Assembly: GCA_902789415.1 (NCBI GenBank)
Contig: CADAOD010000004.1
Span: 1 to 64,000 of the forward strand
DNA: 64,000 nt
Origin: an uncultured Prevotellaceae bacterium
GTDB lineage: Bacteria; Bacteroidota; Bacteroidia; Bacteroidales; Bacteroidaceae
Direction of reading: 5' to 3'
The position numbers and the translations under genes are program-made. The notes beneath the pieces were generated by a model. The model was not told the DNA's origin. It did no database searches and worked only from the letters and a program-made list of their open reading frames with translations. This document shows, one piece after another, positions 40,604-50,477 of the stretch. Every line of letters begins with the position of its first letter. Position 1 is the stretch's first letter.

Positions 40604-41388
40604 TAATTACAAATACTTATATTTAATACGTTCTTACAATTCTCGTTTGTCACGTTCTCAACCTCTTCTTCGCTTACCTGATAGGCCTCGGCCAACTTCT
40701 TCAGCACATAGGCCACAAAGGCAGGCTCGTTCCTTTCGCCACGCTTAGGCACTGGGGCCATATAAGGGGCATCAGTCTCCAATACAATACGATCCAAAGG
40801 CACCACAGCAGGCAACACCTCAGGCAGATGCGACTTCTTGAATGTTGACACACCGCCGATGCCTAACACAAACCTGTCGAACTGCAGCAGTTCCTTGGCC
40901 TCGAACTCATTACCCGTAAAGCAGTGGAACACGCCACCTGGCAACTGGTCCTTATAGCGTTTCAGGATGGCCAACATCTCGTTCTGGGCCTTGCGACAGT
41001 GAATCATCAGTGGCAACTGCAACTCGACCGACCACTTGACCTGCTCCTCAAAAGCCAACAGCTGCTTCTGTTCGAACTCACGACTCCAGTAGAAGTCCAA
41101 GCCCACCTCGCCAACAGCAACGGGTTTTTCGCCTTCCTGCAGGAAGTAGGGCTTTATCTTATCCAGCACCTCCTGCCAATCAGCCTTCACATCCTCAGGA
41201 TGGAGGCCCAACATGGGATAGCAGTAGTTAGGATAGCGTTTGCATACGTTGATTACGGTATCGAGCGACTGCAGATTGATGCCTGGCACACCGATGGCTT
41301 GCACGCCAGCCTCGCGGGCTCGTGCAATCACCTCGTCGATATCCTCAACGAACTCTTCACCATCAATATGACAATGCGTATCTATCAT
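40603..41388 (-). CDS. tatD: TatD-family metal-dependent hydrolase
   Basis: 261 residues. Metal-binding motifs MIDTHCHIDGEEF, EVGLDFYWS, IHCRKA, FHCFTGNE and ETDAPYMAP are in order, matching TatD DNases/hydrolases. It shares one base with the prenyl synthase stop (TAATG) and its TAG stop overlaps tRNA-Ser by one base. The biological substrate is uncertain (3'-5' exonuclease activity is known in E. coli). Confidence 0.94.
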   Translation of the reverse strand: MIDTHCHIDGEEFVEDIDEVIARAREAGVQAIGVPGINLQSLDTVINVCKRYPNYCYPMLGLHPEDVKADWQEVLDKIKPYFLQEGEKPVAVGEVGLDFYWSREFEQKQLLAFEEQVKWSVELQLPLMIHCRKAQNEMLAILKRYKDQLPGGVFHCFTGNEFEAKELLQFDRFVLGIGGVSTFKKSHLPEVLPAVVPLDRIVLETDAPYMAPVPKRGERNEPAFVAYVLKKLAEAYQVSEEEVENVTNENCKNVLNISICN

Positions 41389-42362
41389 TAGCTTTGACGT
41401 TTCATCATTTCGGCAGCGTAGGCCTTGATCTCAGCCTTACGCTCGTCGCTAACGCTTACCTTAGCCAGGTAAACCAGACTCTCCTGGTAATACTGCTCAA
41501 TCTTCTGCTCGCACAACTCACGGATACCAATCTCGTTATACAGGTTGGTGACAGCAGCCACCTTCTCGTTGCGGTCGAACTCCTTGGCCTCAACCCACTT
41601 GGTCAGTTCGTCGCGCTGGGCAGGGGTAGCACGATTAAAGGCGTTGATGAGCATGTAAGTCTTCTTGTTCGAGGTAATGTCGCCACCAATGTTCTTACCA
41701 AACACAGCGGGGTTACCATACACATCCAGCAGGTCGTCCTGCAACTGGAAGGCCAAACCTAACTTCTCGCCAAACTTATACATATTCTCGATATCCTCGG
41801 CTGGCGCATCGGCCATAATGGCACCTACCTTGCAGGCACAAGCCAGCAGCACGCTGGTCTTCAGTCGAATCATCTCAATATACTCATCCTCGGTTACATC
41901 GTTACGCTTTTCAAACTCTACGTCCAACTGCTGTCCCTCACCAATCTCGAGTGTGGTCTGGATAAACACTTTGAATACTGCAGGCAGCTTGGCAGGATCG
42001 CAATCTTCTACGCGTTCAAAAGCCTGAAGCAACATGGTATCGCCGGACAAGATGGCACGGTTGGCATCCCACTTCTTGTGTACAGTCTCGTGTCCACGAC
42101 GCATATCAGCGTTATCCATCAGGTCGTCGTGCAGCAGAGTAAAGTTGTGGTAGGTCTCCAGTCCGAGCGCCTGAGACATAATGCTCAGCGGATCGTCTTT
42201 ATAGAGATTATACGCCAACATCGTAAGTACTGGGCGCACACGTTTGCCACCAATAGACAGTACATACTTGATGGGATCGTACAACGAGGCTGGCTGACGA
42301 TCGTAAACCAGATTATCGAGAGCCTCATTCACTTTCTTCAGTAAATCTTCTGATGTATACAT
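41388..42362 (-). CDS. trans-polyprenyl diphosphate synthase
   Basis: 324 residues. The first Asp-rich motif LLHDDLMDNADMRRG and the second LQDDLLDVYG bind the Mg-diphosphate. GGKRVRP and the ELxxxE-type regions are as in long-chain isoprenyl synthases. It likely makes farnesyl/geranylgeranyl or longer chains for quinones; chain length cannot be read off reliably. It lies 5 nt after tonB and overlaps tatD by 1 nt. Confidence 0.92.
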   Translation of the reverse strand: MYTSEDLLKKVNEALDNLVYDRQPASLYDPIKYVLSIGGKRVRPVLTMLAYNLYKDDPLSIMSQALGLETYHNFTLLHDDLMDNADMRRGHETVHKKWDANRAILSGDTMLLQAFERVEDCDPAKLPAVFKVFIQTTLEIGEGQQLDVEFEKRNDVTEDEYIEMIRLKTSVLLACACKVGAIMADAPAEDIENMYKFGEKLGLAFQLQDDLLDVYGNPAVFGKNIGGDITSNKKTYMLINAFNRATPAQRDELTKWVEAKEFDRNEKVAAVTNLYNEIGIRELCEQKIEQYYQESLVYLAKVSVSDERKAEIKAYAAEMMKRQS

Positions 42363-42367
42363 ATCTT

Positions 42368-43063
42368 TTATAAATTAAATACAATTGGAATACATACCAT
42401 GGTGCGGCAGGGCTTGGCATTCATCATACCGGCCTTCCACTGTGGCATGAGTTTCAGTACACGCATCACTTCGGCGTCGCAGGCAGGCTCCAAGGGCTGT
42501 ACCACCCGCAGGTCGCTCAGCGAGCCATCCTTGTTCACAACAAACTGTGCCACCACACGCCCCTTTATTTTTCGTTGCTGGGCCGAGGGAGGGTATTTCA
42601 GGTTCTGCGTGAGCCATTTCATAAACTCGACGGCACCACCAGGAAACTGCGGCAGGTCTTCAACCACACGGAAGTCGATGGGTTCGTCGTACATATCCAC
42701 CACCTGAGGCTTCTCTTCGGCAGCCTTCTCGGTAGGTTCTTCTTGTTCGGTCTCGTCCTGCAGGATGGGTTCGGGAGGCAGCTCCACATCGTTATCCACC
42801 AAGTGCAGCTGCTCGCTCTCCTGTTTCTCAACTTTCTTTTCCTGAGGCATCATCATCGGCACTTCGTCCTTATCACGCTTCAGGGGCGAGAGTTCTACCT
42901 CGGCTTCCAGACTGTCATCATCGTCAAACAACGCCCAGCTGGAGTCGCCACTGTTCCACTCGAGCAGTACAAACAGCGTGGCCAGCACCACAATCAGTCC
43001 CAGCAGGAACCCTTGTGTGCGTTTCTGTTCCAAATCCGCTTCACTACTCTTCTTGATTTCCAT
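42368..43063 (-). CDS. tonB: TonB energy transducer
   Basis: 231 residues. One N-terminal transmembrane helix (~15-35), a Pro/Glu-rich spacer (~65-125) and a C-terminal TonB domain (~145-231: QFPGGAVEFMKWLTQNLKYP, KGRVVAQFVVNKDGSLSDLRV). TonB transmits ExbBD proton-motive energy to outer-membrane receptors. It is first in a leftward gene run with its own promoter (43087-43094). Confidence 0.93.
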   Translation of the reverse strand: MEIKKSSEADLEQKRTQGFLLGLIVVLATLFVLLEWNSGDSSWALFDDDDSLEAEVELSPLKRDKDEVPMMMPQEKKVEKQESEQLHLVDNDVELPPEPILQDETEQEEPTEKAAEEKPQVVDMYDEPIDFRVVEDLPQFPGGAVEFMKWLTQNLKYPPSAQQRKIKGRVVAQFVVNKDGSLSDLRVVQPLEPACDAEVMRVLKLMPQWKAGMMNAKPCRTMVCIPIVFNL

Positions 43064-43086
43064 CTACAGTTTCCTTAAACCGAGTG

Positions 43087-43094
43087 CAAAGATA
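43087..43094 (-). promoter_or_regulatory. -7 element of the tonB operon
   Basis: Minus-strand TATCTTTG, 23 nt before the ATG. No other promoter match was found in the following leftward genes down to the riboswitch, so a ~5.5-kb transcript is possible. Confidence 0.6.
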
Positions 43095-43137
43095 GTATTT
43101 TTTTCTGTATAAATAGATATATATTAAGTTTTTTTGC

Positions 43138-43145
43138 TAACTTTG
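43138..43145 (+). promoter_or_regulatory. -7 element of porQ
   Basis: TAACTTTG. The short leader then carries AGGAG 4 nt before the ATG at 43163, a Shine-Dalgarno site rare in this window. Confidence 0.65.
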
Positions 43146-43162
43146 CGACCAAATTAGGAGAA

Positions 43163-44113
43163 ATGAACATCAGAAACGTCGTTATCACCACCCTACTCAC
43201 GTTTTACATCTGTACCAGCACGGCACAGGAGAGTAAGACCGTGTACAATTTTCTGCGATTGCCCATGAGTGCGCATGCTGCAGCATTGGGTGGCGAGAAC
43301 ATCACACTGACAGATGACGACGCCACACAACTGTTTCATAATCCGGCCCTTATCAGCGGTGTGACCGACAAGACACTGAACCTGAATTACATGACGTATA
43401 TGGAGGGTGCCAAGACCGTCAGTGCCTCGTTTGTACGCTTATCAGGCGAACGTGCCTCGTGGGGTGTATCGGCACAACTGATGGATTACGGAAGCATCAA
43501 GCAGACCTCGATAACCAACGAGGACTTAGGCGATTTCACCGCCCGCGATATTGCTATCGGCGGTACGTTTGCCTACGAGCTTACTGAACGTATCAGTGGT
43601 GGTATCACTGCCAAGTTCATCACCTCAACCATTGCAGGTTACAACTCGTTAGGCGTGGGTGTAGATTTAGGTTTGAACTATCTTGACGTGGCGCATGGCT
43701 GGAGTCTTTCGGCTGTTGCACGTAACTTAGGCGGACAGATAAAGGCTTACGACGATGAGTTTGAACGCATTCCCTTCGATCTGCAGGTGGGTGCCAGCAA
43801 ACGTTTACAAAACTCACCCCTGCGTTTCCACGCAACCATGAGTCGACTCACTGACTGGAGCGAAGGTATCGGCCGCCACTTAGCCATCGGAGCCGATGTT
43901 CTGTTAGGCGAGAACATCTACCTGGCAGCAGGTTATAACTTCCGCAAAGCCAGCGAGATGAAGATTACCGACAGCGAAGGCTCGTCGGCCCACGGCGCTG
44001 GTCTCACCTTAGGTGCAGGTCTCTCGCTGCAGCGTTTCAAGCTCCACTTAGGCTGGGGTAAATATCATGTCAGCACATCATCGCTAATTATTAATATATC
44101 ATACACATTATGA
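43163..44113 (+). CDS. porQ: type IX secretion system protein PorQ
   Basis: 316 residues. A signal peptide (~1-20) and a 14-stranded beta-barrel of the PorV/PorQ (FadL-like) type. N-terminal signature [17 protein letters not shown](EN) and [12 protein letters not shown] are typical of PorQ. PorQ with PorU-V-Z forms the attachment complex of T9SS on the outer face. No other por gene is present. It overlaps cmk by 4 nt. Confidence 0.88.
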   Translation: MNIRNVVITTLLTFYICTSTAQESKTVYNFLRLPMSAHAAALGGENITLTDDDATQLFHNPALISGVTDKTLNLNYMTYMEGAKTVSASFVRLSGERASWGVSAQLMDYGSIKQTSITNEDLGDFTARDIAIGGTFAYELTERISGGITAKFITSTIAGYNSLGVGVDLGLNYLDVAHGWSLSAVARNLGGQIKAYDDEFERIPFDLQVGASKRLQNSPLRFHATMSRLTDWSEGIGRHLAIGADVLLGENIYLAAGYNFRKASEMKITDSEGSSAHGAGLTLGAGLSLQRFKLHLGWGKYHVSTSSLIINISYTL

Positions 44114-44802
44114 AGAAGATAACAATTGCAATCGATGGCCACAGCTCGTGCGGTAAAAGCACGATGGCCAAGGACCTGGCCCGCGAGGTGGGCTATGTAT
44201 ATGTTGATACAGGTGCCATGTATCGCAGCGTAACACTCTACGCCCTGCGCCACAACCTGTTTAATGCCGATGGCAGCGTAAAAACAGTCGAACTGGAGCA
44301 GCAGATGCCACAGATACAGATTTCGTTCAAGTTCAATGCCGAGACTGGTCGCCCCGACACCTATCTTAATGGAGAGTGTGTTGAGAAGGAAATCCGCAGT
44401 TTGGAGGTAAGCAGTCATGTAAGTCCCATTGCAGCCGTAGGTTTTGTACGTACCGCCATGGTAGCCCAGCAGCAGCAGATGGGTAAGGACAAGGGCGTAG
44501 TGATGGACGGTCGCGACATTGGTACCACGGTATTCCCCGATGCCGAACTGAAGATTTTTGTGACTGCATCGGCCGAGGTTCGTGCCCAGCGCCGTTTTGA
44601 CGAGCTGAAAGCCAAGGGCATGCCTGCCGATTTCGATGATATCCTGAAGAACGTACAGGAGCGCGATTATATCGATTCACATCGTGAGGTAAGTCCGCTG
44701 CGTAAAGCCGACGATGCCATCGAACTCGACAACAGTCACATGACCATTCCTGAGCAGAAACAGTGGTTGATGGACCGTTTTAAGGAGAAAATAGAGCAAT
44801 AA
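44110..44802 (+). CDS. cmk: cytidylate kinase
   Basis: 230 residues. P-loop [17 protein letters not shown] and the CMP-binding patterns [42 protein letters not shown] are complete. It phosphorylates CMP/dCMP. The porQ-cmk order is a known Bacteroidetes pairing. Overlaps porQ by 4 nt. Confidence 0.96.
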   Translation: MKKITIAIDGHSSCGKSTMAKDLAREVGYVYVDTGAMYRSVTLYALRHNLFNADGSVKTVELEQQMPQIQISFKFNAETGRPDTYLNGECVEKEIRSLEVSSHVSPIAAVGFVRTAMVAQQQQMGKDKGVVMDGRDIGTTVFPDAELKIFVTASAEVRAQRRFDELKAKGMPADFDDILKNVQERDYIDSHREVSPLRKADDAIELDNSHMTIPEQKQWLMDRFKEKIEQ

Positions 44803-44858
44803 TTGTTCTTTTTCTGCGTTTTTCTCATCATTTTTTCGCTTCTTTTGTATATTTTTGC

Positions 44859-44866
44859 TATCTTTG
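44859..44866 (+). promoter_or_regulatory. -7 element of the FadL-type porin gene
   Basis: TATCTTTG, 30 nt before the ATG at 44897. No good -33 partner. Confidence 0.55.
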
Positions 44867-44896
44867 CTGCCGAATTTCATTAGAATCACAGAAAAA

Positions 44897-46225
44897 ATGA
44901 TGAGAAAACTGTTTATTTCGGCTTTATTGGCAGTAGCCACAACAGCCACCGTCCACGCTGGTGGACTAATGACCAACACAAACTATCACATAGCTTTCGA
45001 TCGTATGTTCGCACGCGGCGCATCTACCGAAATCGATGCAGCCTACAGTAACCCTGCCGGATTGGCATGGGGGCACGAGGGTTTTCAGTTCTCACTGAAC
45101 TTCCAGAAGCCTTGGCAGAATCGCGACATCGAGGCAGTAACAACAGCTGGCAACCAGAAGTTCGAGGGAAAGGCCTCGGCTCCTATCGTACCAGCCTTGT
45201 TTGCATCATATAAGAAAGGTAACTGGGCCTTCTCTACCATGATTGGTATCGTAGGTAGTGGCGGTTTTGTAGAGTACAAAGAGGGTGTTCCCATGTTCAA
45301 CATGCTGGTACAGGGCATGCTCGGCCAGATGAACATCGCCCCAACAACATACAAGATTGACTCTGAGATGAAGGGAAAGCAGTACATCTATGGTGGACAG
45401 TTCAACATCACTCGCAAGGTAAACGACAACTTCTCGGCAGCTATCGGTTTGCGTGCCAACTACTACGACGGTTACTATCGCGGACATGTACTGGCTAACG
45501 GTCATGCACAGATGGGCGACCTGACTACACTTCAGCTCGACGTGGATCAGCGCGGCTGGGGCTTTGCACCTATCGTAAGTTTCGACTACCACAACGGTCC
45601 GCTCACCATTGGTGCCCGCTACGAGTTCCGTACTAAGATTGAGACCGAGAACAAGACCAACACCTTGAATGCAGGTCTTGGCGCCACCCTTCAGAGCTAC
45701 CTGGCAGCTAACAATCCTGCAGCCCTACAGCAGATTGCCACCACCCTTGGCACCTACACAGCCGAATACCAGGACGGTGTAAAGACCCGCTACGATATGC
45801 CATCGCTGTTTGTAGCTGCTGTAGGCTACGAGTTCTCAAAGAAGTTGCGAGGCGCACTGGAGTACCACTTCTTTGACGACAAGCATGCCAAGATGGCTAA
45901 CGACCGCCAGAAGGAACTTACACATGGCACTCACGAAATCTTAGCAGGTGTAGAGTACGACATCAACGATAAGTTCACCATCAGTTGCGGTGGTCAGCGT
46001 ACCGACTACGGTTTGTCTGACAATTATCAGAAGGACACATCGTTTGCCTGCGACAGCTACAGTGTTGGTTGCGGTGGCGCCTGGAACATCAACGACAAGA
46101 TGCGCCTGAATGTGAGTTACTTCTGCACACTCTACAGCGACTACACCAAAGCTACCAGCTATGGTTCGGAAATTTACAGCCGCACCAACCATGTGATTGG
46201 TGTAGGTTTAGATTATAAATTCTAA
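44897..46225 (+). CDS. OmpP1/FadL/TodX-family outer-membrane transporter
   Basis: 442 residues from the first of two adjacent ATGs (44897); a longer frame would start before the promoter. The signal peptide is MRKLFISALLAVATTATVHAG. The N-terminal pattern FARGASTEIDAAYSNPAGLAWG is the family plug region, and the last strand ends HVIGVGLDYKF. It probably moves hydrophobic small molecules across the outer membrane. It converges on folK with a 9-bp gap and no terminator seen. Confidence 0.9.
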   Translation: MMRKLFISALLAVATTATVHAGGLMTNTNYHIAFDRMFARGASTEIDAAYSNPAGLAWGHEGFQFSLNFQKPWQNRDIEAVTTAGNQKFEGKASAPIVPALFASYKKGNWAFSTMIGIVGSGGFVEYKEGVPMFNMLVQGMLGQMNIAPTTYKIDSEMKGKQYIYGGQFNITRKVNDNFSAAIGLRANYYDGYYRGHVLANGHAQMGDLTTLQLDVDQRGWGFAPIVSFDYHNGPLTIGARYEFRTKIETENKTNTLNAGLGATLQSYLAANNPAALQQIATTLGTYTAEYQDGVKTRYDMPSLFVAAVGYEFSKKLRGALEYHFFDDKHAKMANDRQKELTHGTHEILAGVEYDINDKFTISCGGQRTDYGLSDNYQKDTSFACDSYSVGCGGAWNINDKMRLNVSYFCTLYSDYTKATSYGSEIYSRTNHVIGVGLDYKF

Positions 46226-46234
46226 ATATCAAAT

Positions 46235-46642
46235 TCAATCTCTAATTTCACCGAGCGGGATCATCACAAAATCACGCTCAAACATCAGAGGGTGGGGAAT
46301 CTGCAAGTCGGGTTCATCCACCCTCAGATCGTCATATAGCAGAATGTCTATATCTATCAGGCGGTCGGCATAATGACCGTTTACCGACTTATGTGTGCGC
46401 CCTAACTCGCGCTCAATCTTCTGGGTGGCGCGCAGCACCTGGCGGGGCGTTAGTGTGGTTTCGCAAAGCACGCAGGCATTCACAAACAAGTTATCCGACT
46501 CGAACCCCCATGGCTTGGTTTCGAGGAACGACGATTTACGCAGAACCTCGCCCACCCGTTCGCCTATTAAGCGAATGGCCTGAGCGAGGTTATCTTTACG
46601 ATCGCCGAGATTACTTCCCAGTGATAAATATACTTGATGCAT
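46235..46642 (-). CDS. folK: HPPK: 2-amino-4-hydroxy-6-hydroxymethyldihydropteridine diphosphokinase
   Basis: 135 residues from the ATG at 46642 (MHQVYLSLGSNLGDR); the longer frame runs back into queA. The motifs LSLGSNLGDR, KPWGFES and RLIDIDILLYDD..IPHP are complete. It transfers pyrophosphate to the pterin in folate synthesis. Overlaps queA by 1 nt (TAATG). Last gene of the ftsX operon. Confidence 0.95.
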   Translation of the reverse strand: MHQVYLSLGSNLGDRKDNLAQAIRLIGERVGEVLRKSSFLETKPWGFESDNLFVNACVLCETTLTPRQVLRATQKIERELGRTHKSVNGHYADRLIDIDILLYDDLRVDEPDLQIPHPLMFERDFVMIPLGEIRD

Positions 46643-47706
46643 TAATCGTCGAGCATCAACAGGGCATCGCCATAACAACCAAACTTGTAGTCCTCCTTCA
46701 GCGCACGCTGATAGCCCTCGTACAGCAGGTCGTAACCAACGAACGAAGCCTCGGTCATCATCATAGGCGACTCTGGGTGATAGAAATTACCAATCAGAGC
46801 GTTACACAGTCCGAACTCGTATGGAGGGAAGATAAACTTGTTGGTCCAGCCCTCAAACTCCTTCAGCATACCATCGGTACCTACAGCACTCTCGGTAGCA
46901 CGGGCAGTGCTCACACCTACGCAGCACACACGGTGTCCGTTCTCCTTGGCCTTGTTTACAATCTCACAAGCCTCGGCAGGGATAAACATCTGCTCGCTCG
47001 ACATCTTGTGCTTGGTCAGGTCCTCAACCTCGATAGCATCAAAGTTACCCAGACCGCAGTGCAGAGTGATAAAGGCAAAGTTAATACCCTTAATCTCCAT
47101 ACGCTTCATCAGCTCGCGGCTGAAGTGCAAGCCAGTGGCAGGCGCAGTAACAGCACCCTCGTTCTTAGCGTAGATGGTCTGGAAGTTAGTCATATCCTCC
47201 TCGGTAGCAGGACGACGGTCGATAATGTAGCGTGGCAGTGGAGCCTCGCCCAAACCGAACAGCATCTGCTTGAATTCATCGTGTGGACAGTCGTAGAGGA
47301 AACGCAGCGTACGGCCACGGCTGGTGGTGTTATCAATCACCTCAGCCACCATAGGACCATCTTCCTCGAAAAAGAGTTTGTTGCCGATACGAATCTTACG
47401 GGCAGGCTCTACAAGCACATCCCACAAGCGCTGGTCGGCATTAAGCTCGCGCAGCAAGAACACCTCAATCTTGGCATCGGTCTTCTCCTTGGTACCGTAC
47501 AAACGGGCAGGGAACACCTTGGTGTCGTTGAAGATGAATGCATCGTCCTCGTCAAAGTAGTCGAGGATGTTACGGAAGTCGAGACCTGTCTCGATTCGCT
47601 TACTCTTACGATGCAACACCATCAGCTTACACTCGTCGCGATGGAATGGTGGCTCGAGTGCAATCTGTTCTTCAGGTAACTTAAACTTAAACTGTGATAA
47701 CTTCAT
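46642..47706 (-). CDS. queA: S-adenosylmethionine:tRNA ribosyltransferase-isomerase
   Basis: 354 residues, normal size. Motifs FKLPEEQIALEP, NDTKVFPARL, ALHF-like ATGLHFSRE and HCGLGNFDAIEV are characteristic. It makes epoxyqueuosine in tRNA wobble modification. The 5' end of the gene abuts a 7-bp array that fills the gap to truB. Confidence 0.96.
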   Translation of the reverse strand: MKLSQFKFKLPEEQIALEPPFHRDECKLMVLHRKSKRIETGLDFRNILDYFDEDDAFIFNDTKVFPARLYGTKEKTDAKIEVFLLRELNADQRLWDVLVEPARKIRIGNKLFFEEDGPMVAEVIDNTTSRGRTLRFLYDCPHDEFKQMLFGLGEAPLPRYIIDRRPATEEDMTNFQTIYAKNEGAVTAPATGLHFSRELMKRMEIKGINFAFITLHCGLGNFDAIEVEDLTKHKMSSEQMFIPAEACEIVNKAKENGHRVCCVGVSTARATESAVGTDGMLKEFEGWTNKFIFPPYEFGLCNALIGNFYHPESPMMMTEASFVGYDLLYEGYQRALKEDYKFGCYGDALLMLDD

Positions 47707-47708
47707 AT

Positions 47709-47743
47709 TTTAATGTTTAATCTTTAATCATTAATGTTCAATT
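47709..47743. repeat. 7-bp tandem array between truB and queA
   Basis: Five units: TTTAATG, TTTAATC, TTTAATC, ATTAATG, TTCAATT. It runs from 2 bp before the queA start back into truB, encoding the final LNIND and stop of TruB. Confidence 0.88.
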
Positions 47744-48428
47744 TCTCCTCCAGCCAGGCAGGGAACTCATCGAATGTAAGACAGTCCTCCAGTCTGACGT
47801 CGCCCACGCGGGTACGGCACAGAGCAGTAAGATGTGCGCCACTGCCGAGAGCCTCGCCAATGTCGCGGGCCAGCGAGCGGATGTAGGTACCTTTACCGCA
47901 TCCCACACGAATCTGCAGCTGCATCTTTTCGGGGTCGAAATCAATGATTTCTATCTCATCGATATGCACGGGCTTCTCGGCCAACTGATGGTCGCTACCC
48001 TGACGAGCCAACTCGTAGGCACGATCGCCACCTACCTTACAGGCCGAAAACAGTGGTGGGCGCTGCATAATATCGCCCACAAACTTTGGGAGTGTCTGCT
48101 CTATCAGCTCGCGAGTGATATGCGCTGTGGGGTAACTAGCATCCACCTCATGCTCCAAGTCGTAGCTGGGAGTGGTAGCACCCAACTGCAGAGTAGCAGT
48201 GTATTCTTTCGAGTGCTTCTGCAACTCCTCAATCTGCTTGGTGGCCTTACCGGTGCACAGCACCAACACGCCAGTAGCCAAGGGGTCGAGCGTACCCGCA
48301 TGTCCCATTTTCACACGTTTCACATGCAGTCGCTTGCTCAGCACATAACGGATATGCGCCAAGGCCCCGAAACTGCTCATGCGATAGGGCTTGTTGATAT
48401 AGATATATGCGCCTTCCTGAAAATTCAT
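47724..48428 (-). CDS. truB: tRNA pseudouridine-55 synthase
   Basis: 234 residues from the ATG at 48428 (overlaps uppP stop, ATGA). The catalytic Asp is in [13 protein letters not shown], with KPPxxSAxxxxGxRAYxxAR-like [21 protein letters not shown]. Length is slightly short, without a PUA domain, as common in Bacteroidota. The last residues (KLNIND) are encoded by the 7-bp array, so the native C-terminus has been modified. Confidence 0.94.
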   Translation of the reverse strand: MNFQEGAYIYINKPYRMSSFGALAHIRYVLSKRLHVKRVKMGHAGTLDPLATGVLVLCTGKATKQIEELQKHSKEYTATLQLGATTPSYDLEHEVDASYPTAHITRELIEQTLPKFVGDIMQRPPLFSACKVGGDRAYELARQGSDHQLAEKPVHIDEIEIIDFDPEKMQLQIRVGCGKGTYIRSLARDIGEALGSGAHLTALCRTRVGDVRLEDCLTFDEFPAWLEEKLNIND

Positions 48429-49228
48429 CGGGTGAGCTGATAAGTGATTACTGCTACACCGATGATGGCGCAATAAATTCCAAAGTAAACCAGCTTACCC
48501 TTCTTAACCAGGTTAATCATCAGCTTGCAGGCAAAGCAACCCGACAGGAATGCAGCCACAAAACCAACAATCATGGGAACCAAGCCGATGCTATCGCTTA
48601 CAACCTCGTCGCCCTTCATGGCCTTCAGCACATCCAGCAGGGCCTCGCCCAGGATAGGAGGAATAACCATCAGGAATGAGAACTGAGCCAGTTTCTCTTT
48701 CTTATCACCCAGCATCAGACCGGTAGCAATGGTAGAACCCGAGCGCGACAGTCCTGGCAGCACGGCACAAGCCTGAGCCAGACCGATAACAAAAGCATCC
48801 CACATTGAGATATGCTCCTTTACACGGGGCTTGGCATAGTACGAGAAGATAAGCAGAACCGAGGTAACGCACAGCATCACACCTACAATCAGCAAGCCAG
48901 CACCAAATGCCTCTTCTACCTTATCCTTAAAAAATACACCTACGATACCTACAGGAATCATCGATACCACAATGTTCAGGGCGTATTTCGTCTCGGCATT
49001 CATCTCAAACTTAAACAGTCCCTTCAGAATCCAGTCAATCTCCTTCCACAGGATAACCAGTGTACTCAGTACGGTTGCCACGTGTACAGCTACAGTAAAC
49101 TGCAGGTTGTCGGCACCATCAATAGCAAAGAAGTTTGAGAGAATAGTGAGGTGACCACTCGAACTAACAGGCAGATACTCTGTGAGTCCCTGCACCAAAC
49201 CAAGAATCAAAGCTTGAATCCAATCCAT
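48425..49228 (-). CDS. uppP: undecaprenyl-diphosphatase UppP/BacA
   Basis: 267 residues, about eight membrane segments. The two active-site motifs [14 protein letters not shown] and [10 protein letters not shown] are both present. It recycles the lipid carrier of cell-wall synthesis; overexpression gives bacitracin resistance in other bacteria. It follows DUF3098 by 5 nt and overlaps truB by 4 nt. Confidence 0.96.
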   Translation of the reverse strand: MDWIQALILGLVQGLTEYLPVSSSGHLTILSNFFAIDGADNLQFTVAVHVATVLSTLVILWKEIDWILKGLFKFEMNAETKYALNIVVSMIPVGIVGVFFKDKVEEAFGAGLLIVGVMLCVTSVLLIFSYYAKPRVKEHISMWDAFVIGLAQACAVLPGLSRSGSTIATGLMLGDKKEKLAQFSFLMVIPPILGEALLDVLKAMKGDEVVSDSIGLVPMIVGFVAAFLSGCFACKLMINLVKKGKLVYFGIYCAIIGVAVITYQLTR

Positions 49229-49233
49229 ATTAT

Positions 49234-49464
49234 TTATTCCTTATCTTTAGGTTTACGAACTACGGCATAAATCATCGATACAAAGCCGAACAAACATACC
49301 ACAGGAGCCACCTTGATGCGGCGCACGCTGAAGATGTCAGGTTCGAATGCGGTATCGGTAGAGTTAGGACCTACCATCAGCAAAAAGCCTATTACTACGA
49401 TGGCCATGCCGATTGCCAACAATATAAAGTTGGTCTTATCGAATGCAAAATTCTTATTATCCAT
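49234..49464 (-). CDS. DUF3098 small membrane protein
   Basis: 76 residues from the ATG at 49464 ([13 protein letters not shown]). Two transmembrane helices (~12-32, 49-66). The order FtsX-DUF3098-UppP is conserved in Bacteroidetes, suggesting a role in division or wall synthesis, but function is unestablished. A 7-bp array separates it from ftsX. Confidence 0.85.
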   Translation of the reverse strand: MDNKNFAFDKTNFILLAIGMAIVVIGFLLMVGPNSTDTAFEPDIFSVRRIKVAPVVCLFGFVSMIYAVVRKPKDKE

Positions 49465-49470
49465 TATAAT

Positions 49471-49505
49471 TGTCAATTATCAACTTTCAACTATCAACTA
49501 AATCT
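49471..49505. repeat. 7-bp tandem array between ftsX and DUF3098
   Basis: TGTCAAT, TATCAAC, TTTCAAC, TATCAAC, then TAAATCT. The TAG stop of ftsX lies in the array. Confidence 0.88.
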
Positions 49506-50376
49506 TATACAGTTCTCCTGCCGACATACGCAGGAACTTGTTTACCGAGATATACGAGCAGGCCGCGGTAATAATGATACCAAACAGCAGCACAGCCACA
49601 GCCGTGATGGTAAGCTCGCGCCAGGTAATAATGCTGATGATGTTGGGCTCGTAATAGTAGAGCGCATACACACAGCCGCCCAGCACAGCTATGGCTATCA
49701 AGGCTGCTATCACACCAACAAACAAAGCCTGCTTCATAAACGGCTTACGGATAAAGCCCCACGAGGCACCCACCAGTTTCATGGTATGAATGATGAAACG
49801 GCGAGAGTACACACTCAGCCTAACGGTGTTGTTAATCAGCGAGAACGACACAAACGTCAACAGCACGGCCAGCGCCAGCAGCACCAGATTAACCTTGGTA
49901 AGATTGCGGTTCACACTGTCCATCAGGTCAACCTGATAGGCCACATCCGTAATCTTCGGGTTCTTCTGCAGCTCACGGGCAATCCACTTCAACGAGTCGC
50001 GGTTGGCATAATCAGAATGCAACTGCAGCTCGAGTGTGGCAGGGAACGGGTTTACGCCTAAGAACTCCGACGGGTCGGACCCCATGGCCTCGCTCTGCTC
50101 CTTCAGTGCCTGCTCTTTACTAATGTAATCGATGTTACGCGAATAGGGACGATGATAAAGGTCGCGACACAACAGTTTTGCGCCGTTAACCGATACATCA
50201 TCGCTCAGCATCACCGTCACTGTGAGATTCTCTTTCACCCACTGCGACAGATTACGAGAGGTTTGGACTGAAAGCACCACCAGTCCAAGTAAAACCAGCA
50301 CCATCGCCGTACTAATGCAAAGTGTTACTAACTGCACACCACGACGGTTGCCAGCATCTTTTTTTCGTTTTTTCAT
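49498..50376 (-). CDS. ftsX: cell-division permease-like protein FtsX
   Basis: 292 residues from the ATG at 50376 (MKKRKKDAGNRRGVQL); a longer frame would cover the promoter. Four transmembrane helices (about 20-40, 165-185, 215-235, 260-280) and a ~110-residue extracellular loop with VMLSDDVSVNGAKLL. FtsX with FtsE controls peptidoglycan hydrolases at division; ftsE is not in this window. Confidence 0.9.
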   Translation of the reverse strand: MKKRKKDAGNRRGVQLVTLCISTAMVLVLLGLVVLSVQTSRNLSQWVKENLTVTVMLSDDVSVNGAKLLCRDLYHRPYSRNIDYISKEQALKEQSEAMGSDPSEFLGVNPFPATLELQLHSDYANRDSLKWIARELQKNPKITDVAYQVDLMDSVNRNLTKVNLVLLALAVLLTFVSFSLINNTVRLSVYSRRFIIHTMKLVGASWGFIRKPFMKQALFVGVIAALIAIAVLGGCVYALYYYEPNIISIITWRELTITAVAVLLFGIIITAACSYISVNKFLRMSAGELYKI

Positions 50377-50409
50377 TAATTTACGTACGTAAAAATTCGA
50401 ATTCGGCTG

Positions 50410-50417
50410 CAAAGTTA
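50410..50417 (-). promoter_or_regulatory. -7 element of the ftsX operon
   Basis: Minus-strand TAACTTTG, 33 nt before the chosen ftsX start; supports the shorter start. Confidence 0.6.
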
Positions 50418-50461
50418 CACAAAAATTTAGACATAAGCACATAAGTACATATATTTTTTTG

Positions 50462-50469
50462 TAATTTTG
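50462..50469 (+). promoter_or_regulatory. -7 element of the radical SAM gene
   Basis: TAATTTTG ends 8 nt before the ATG at 50478. The implied leader is only about 3-5 nt. Confidence 0.55.
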
Positions 50470-50477
50470 CAGCCGTT

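Noticed and set aside
46393-47679. 428-codon rightward frame over folK/queA
   Set aside because: Antisense shadow of two well-conserved genes.
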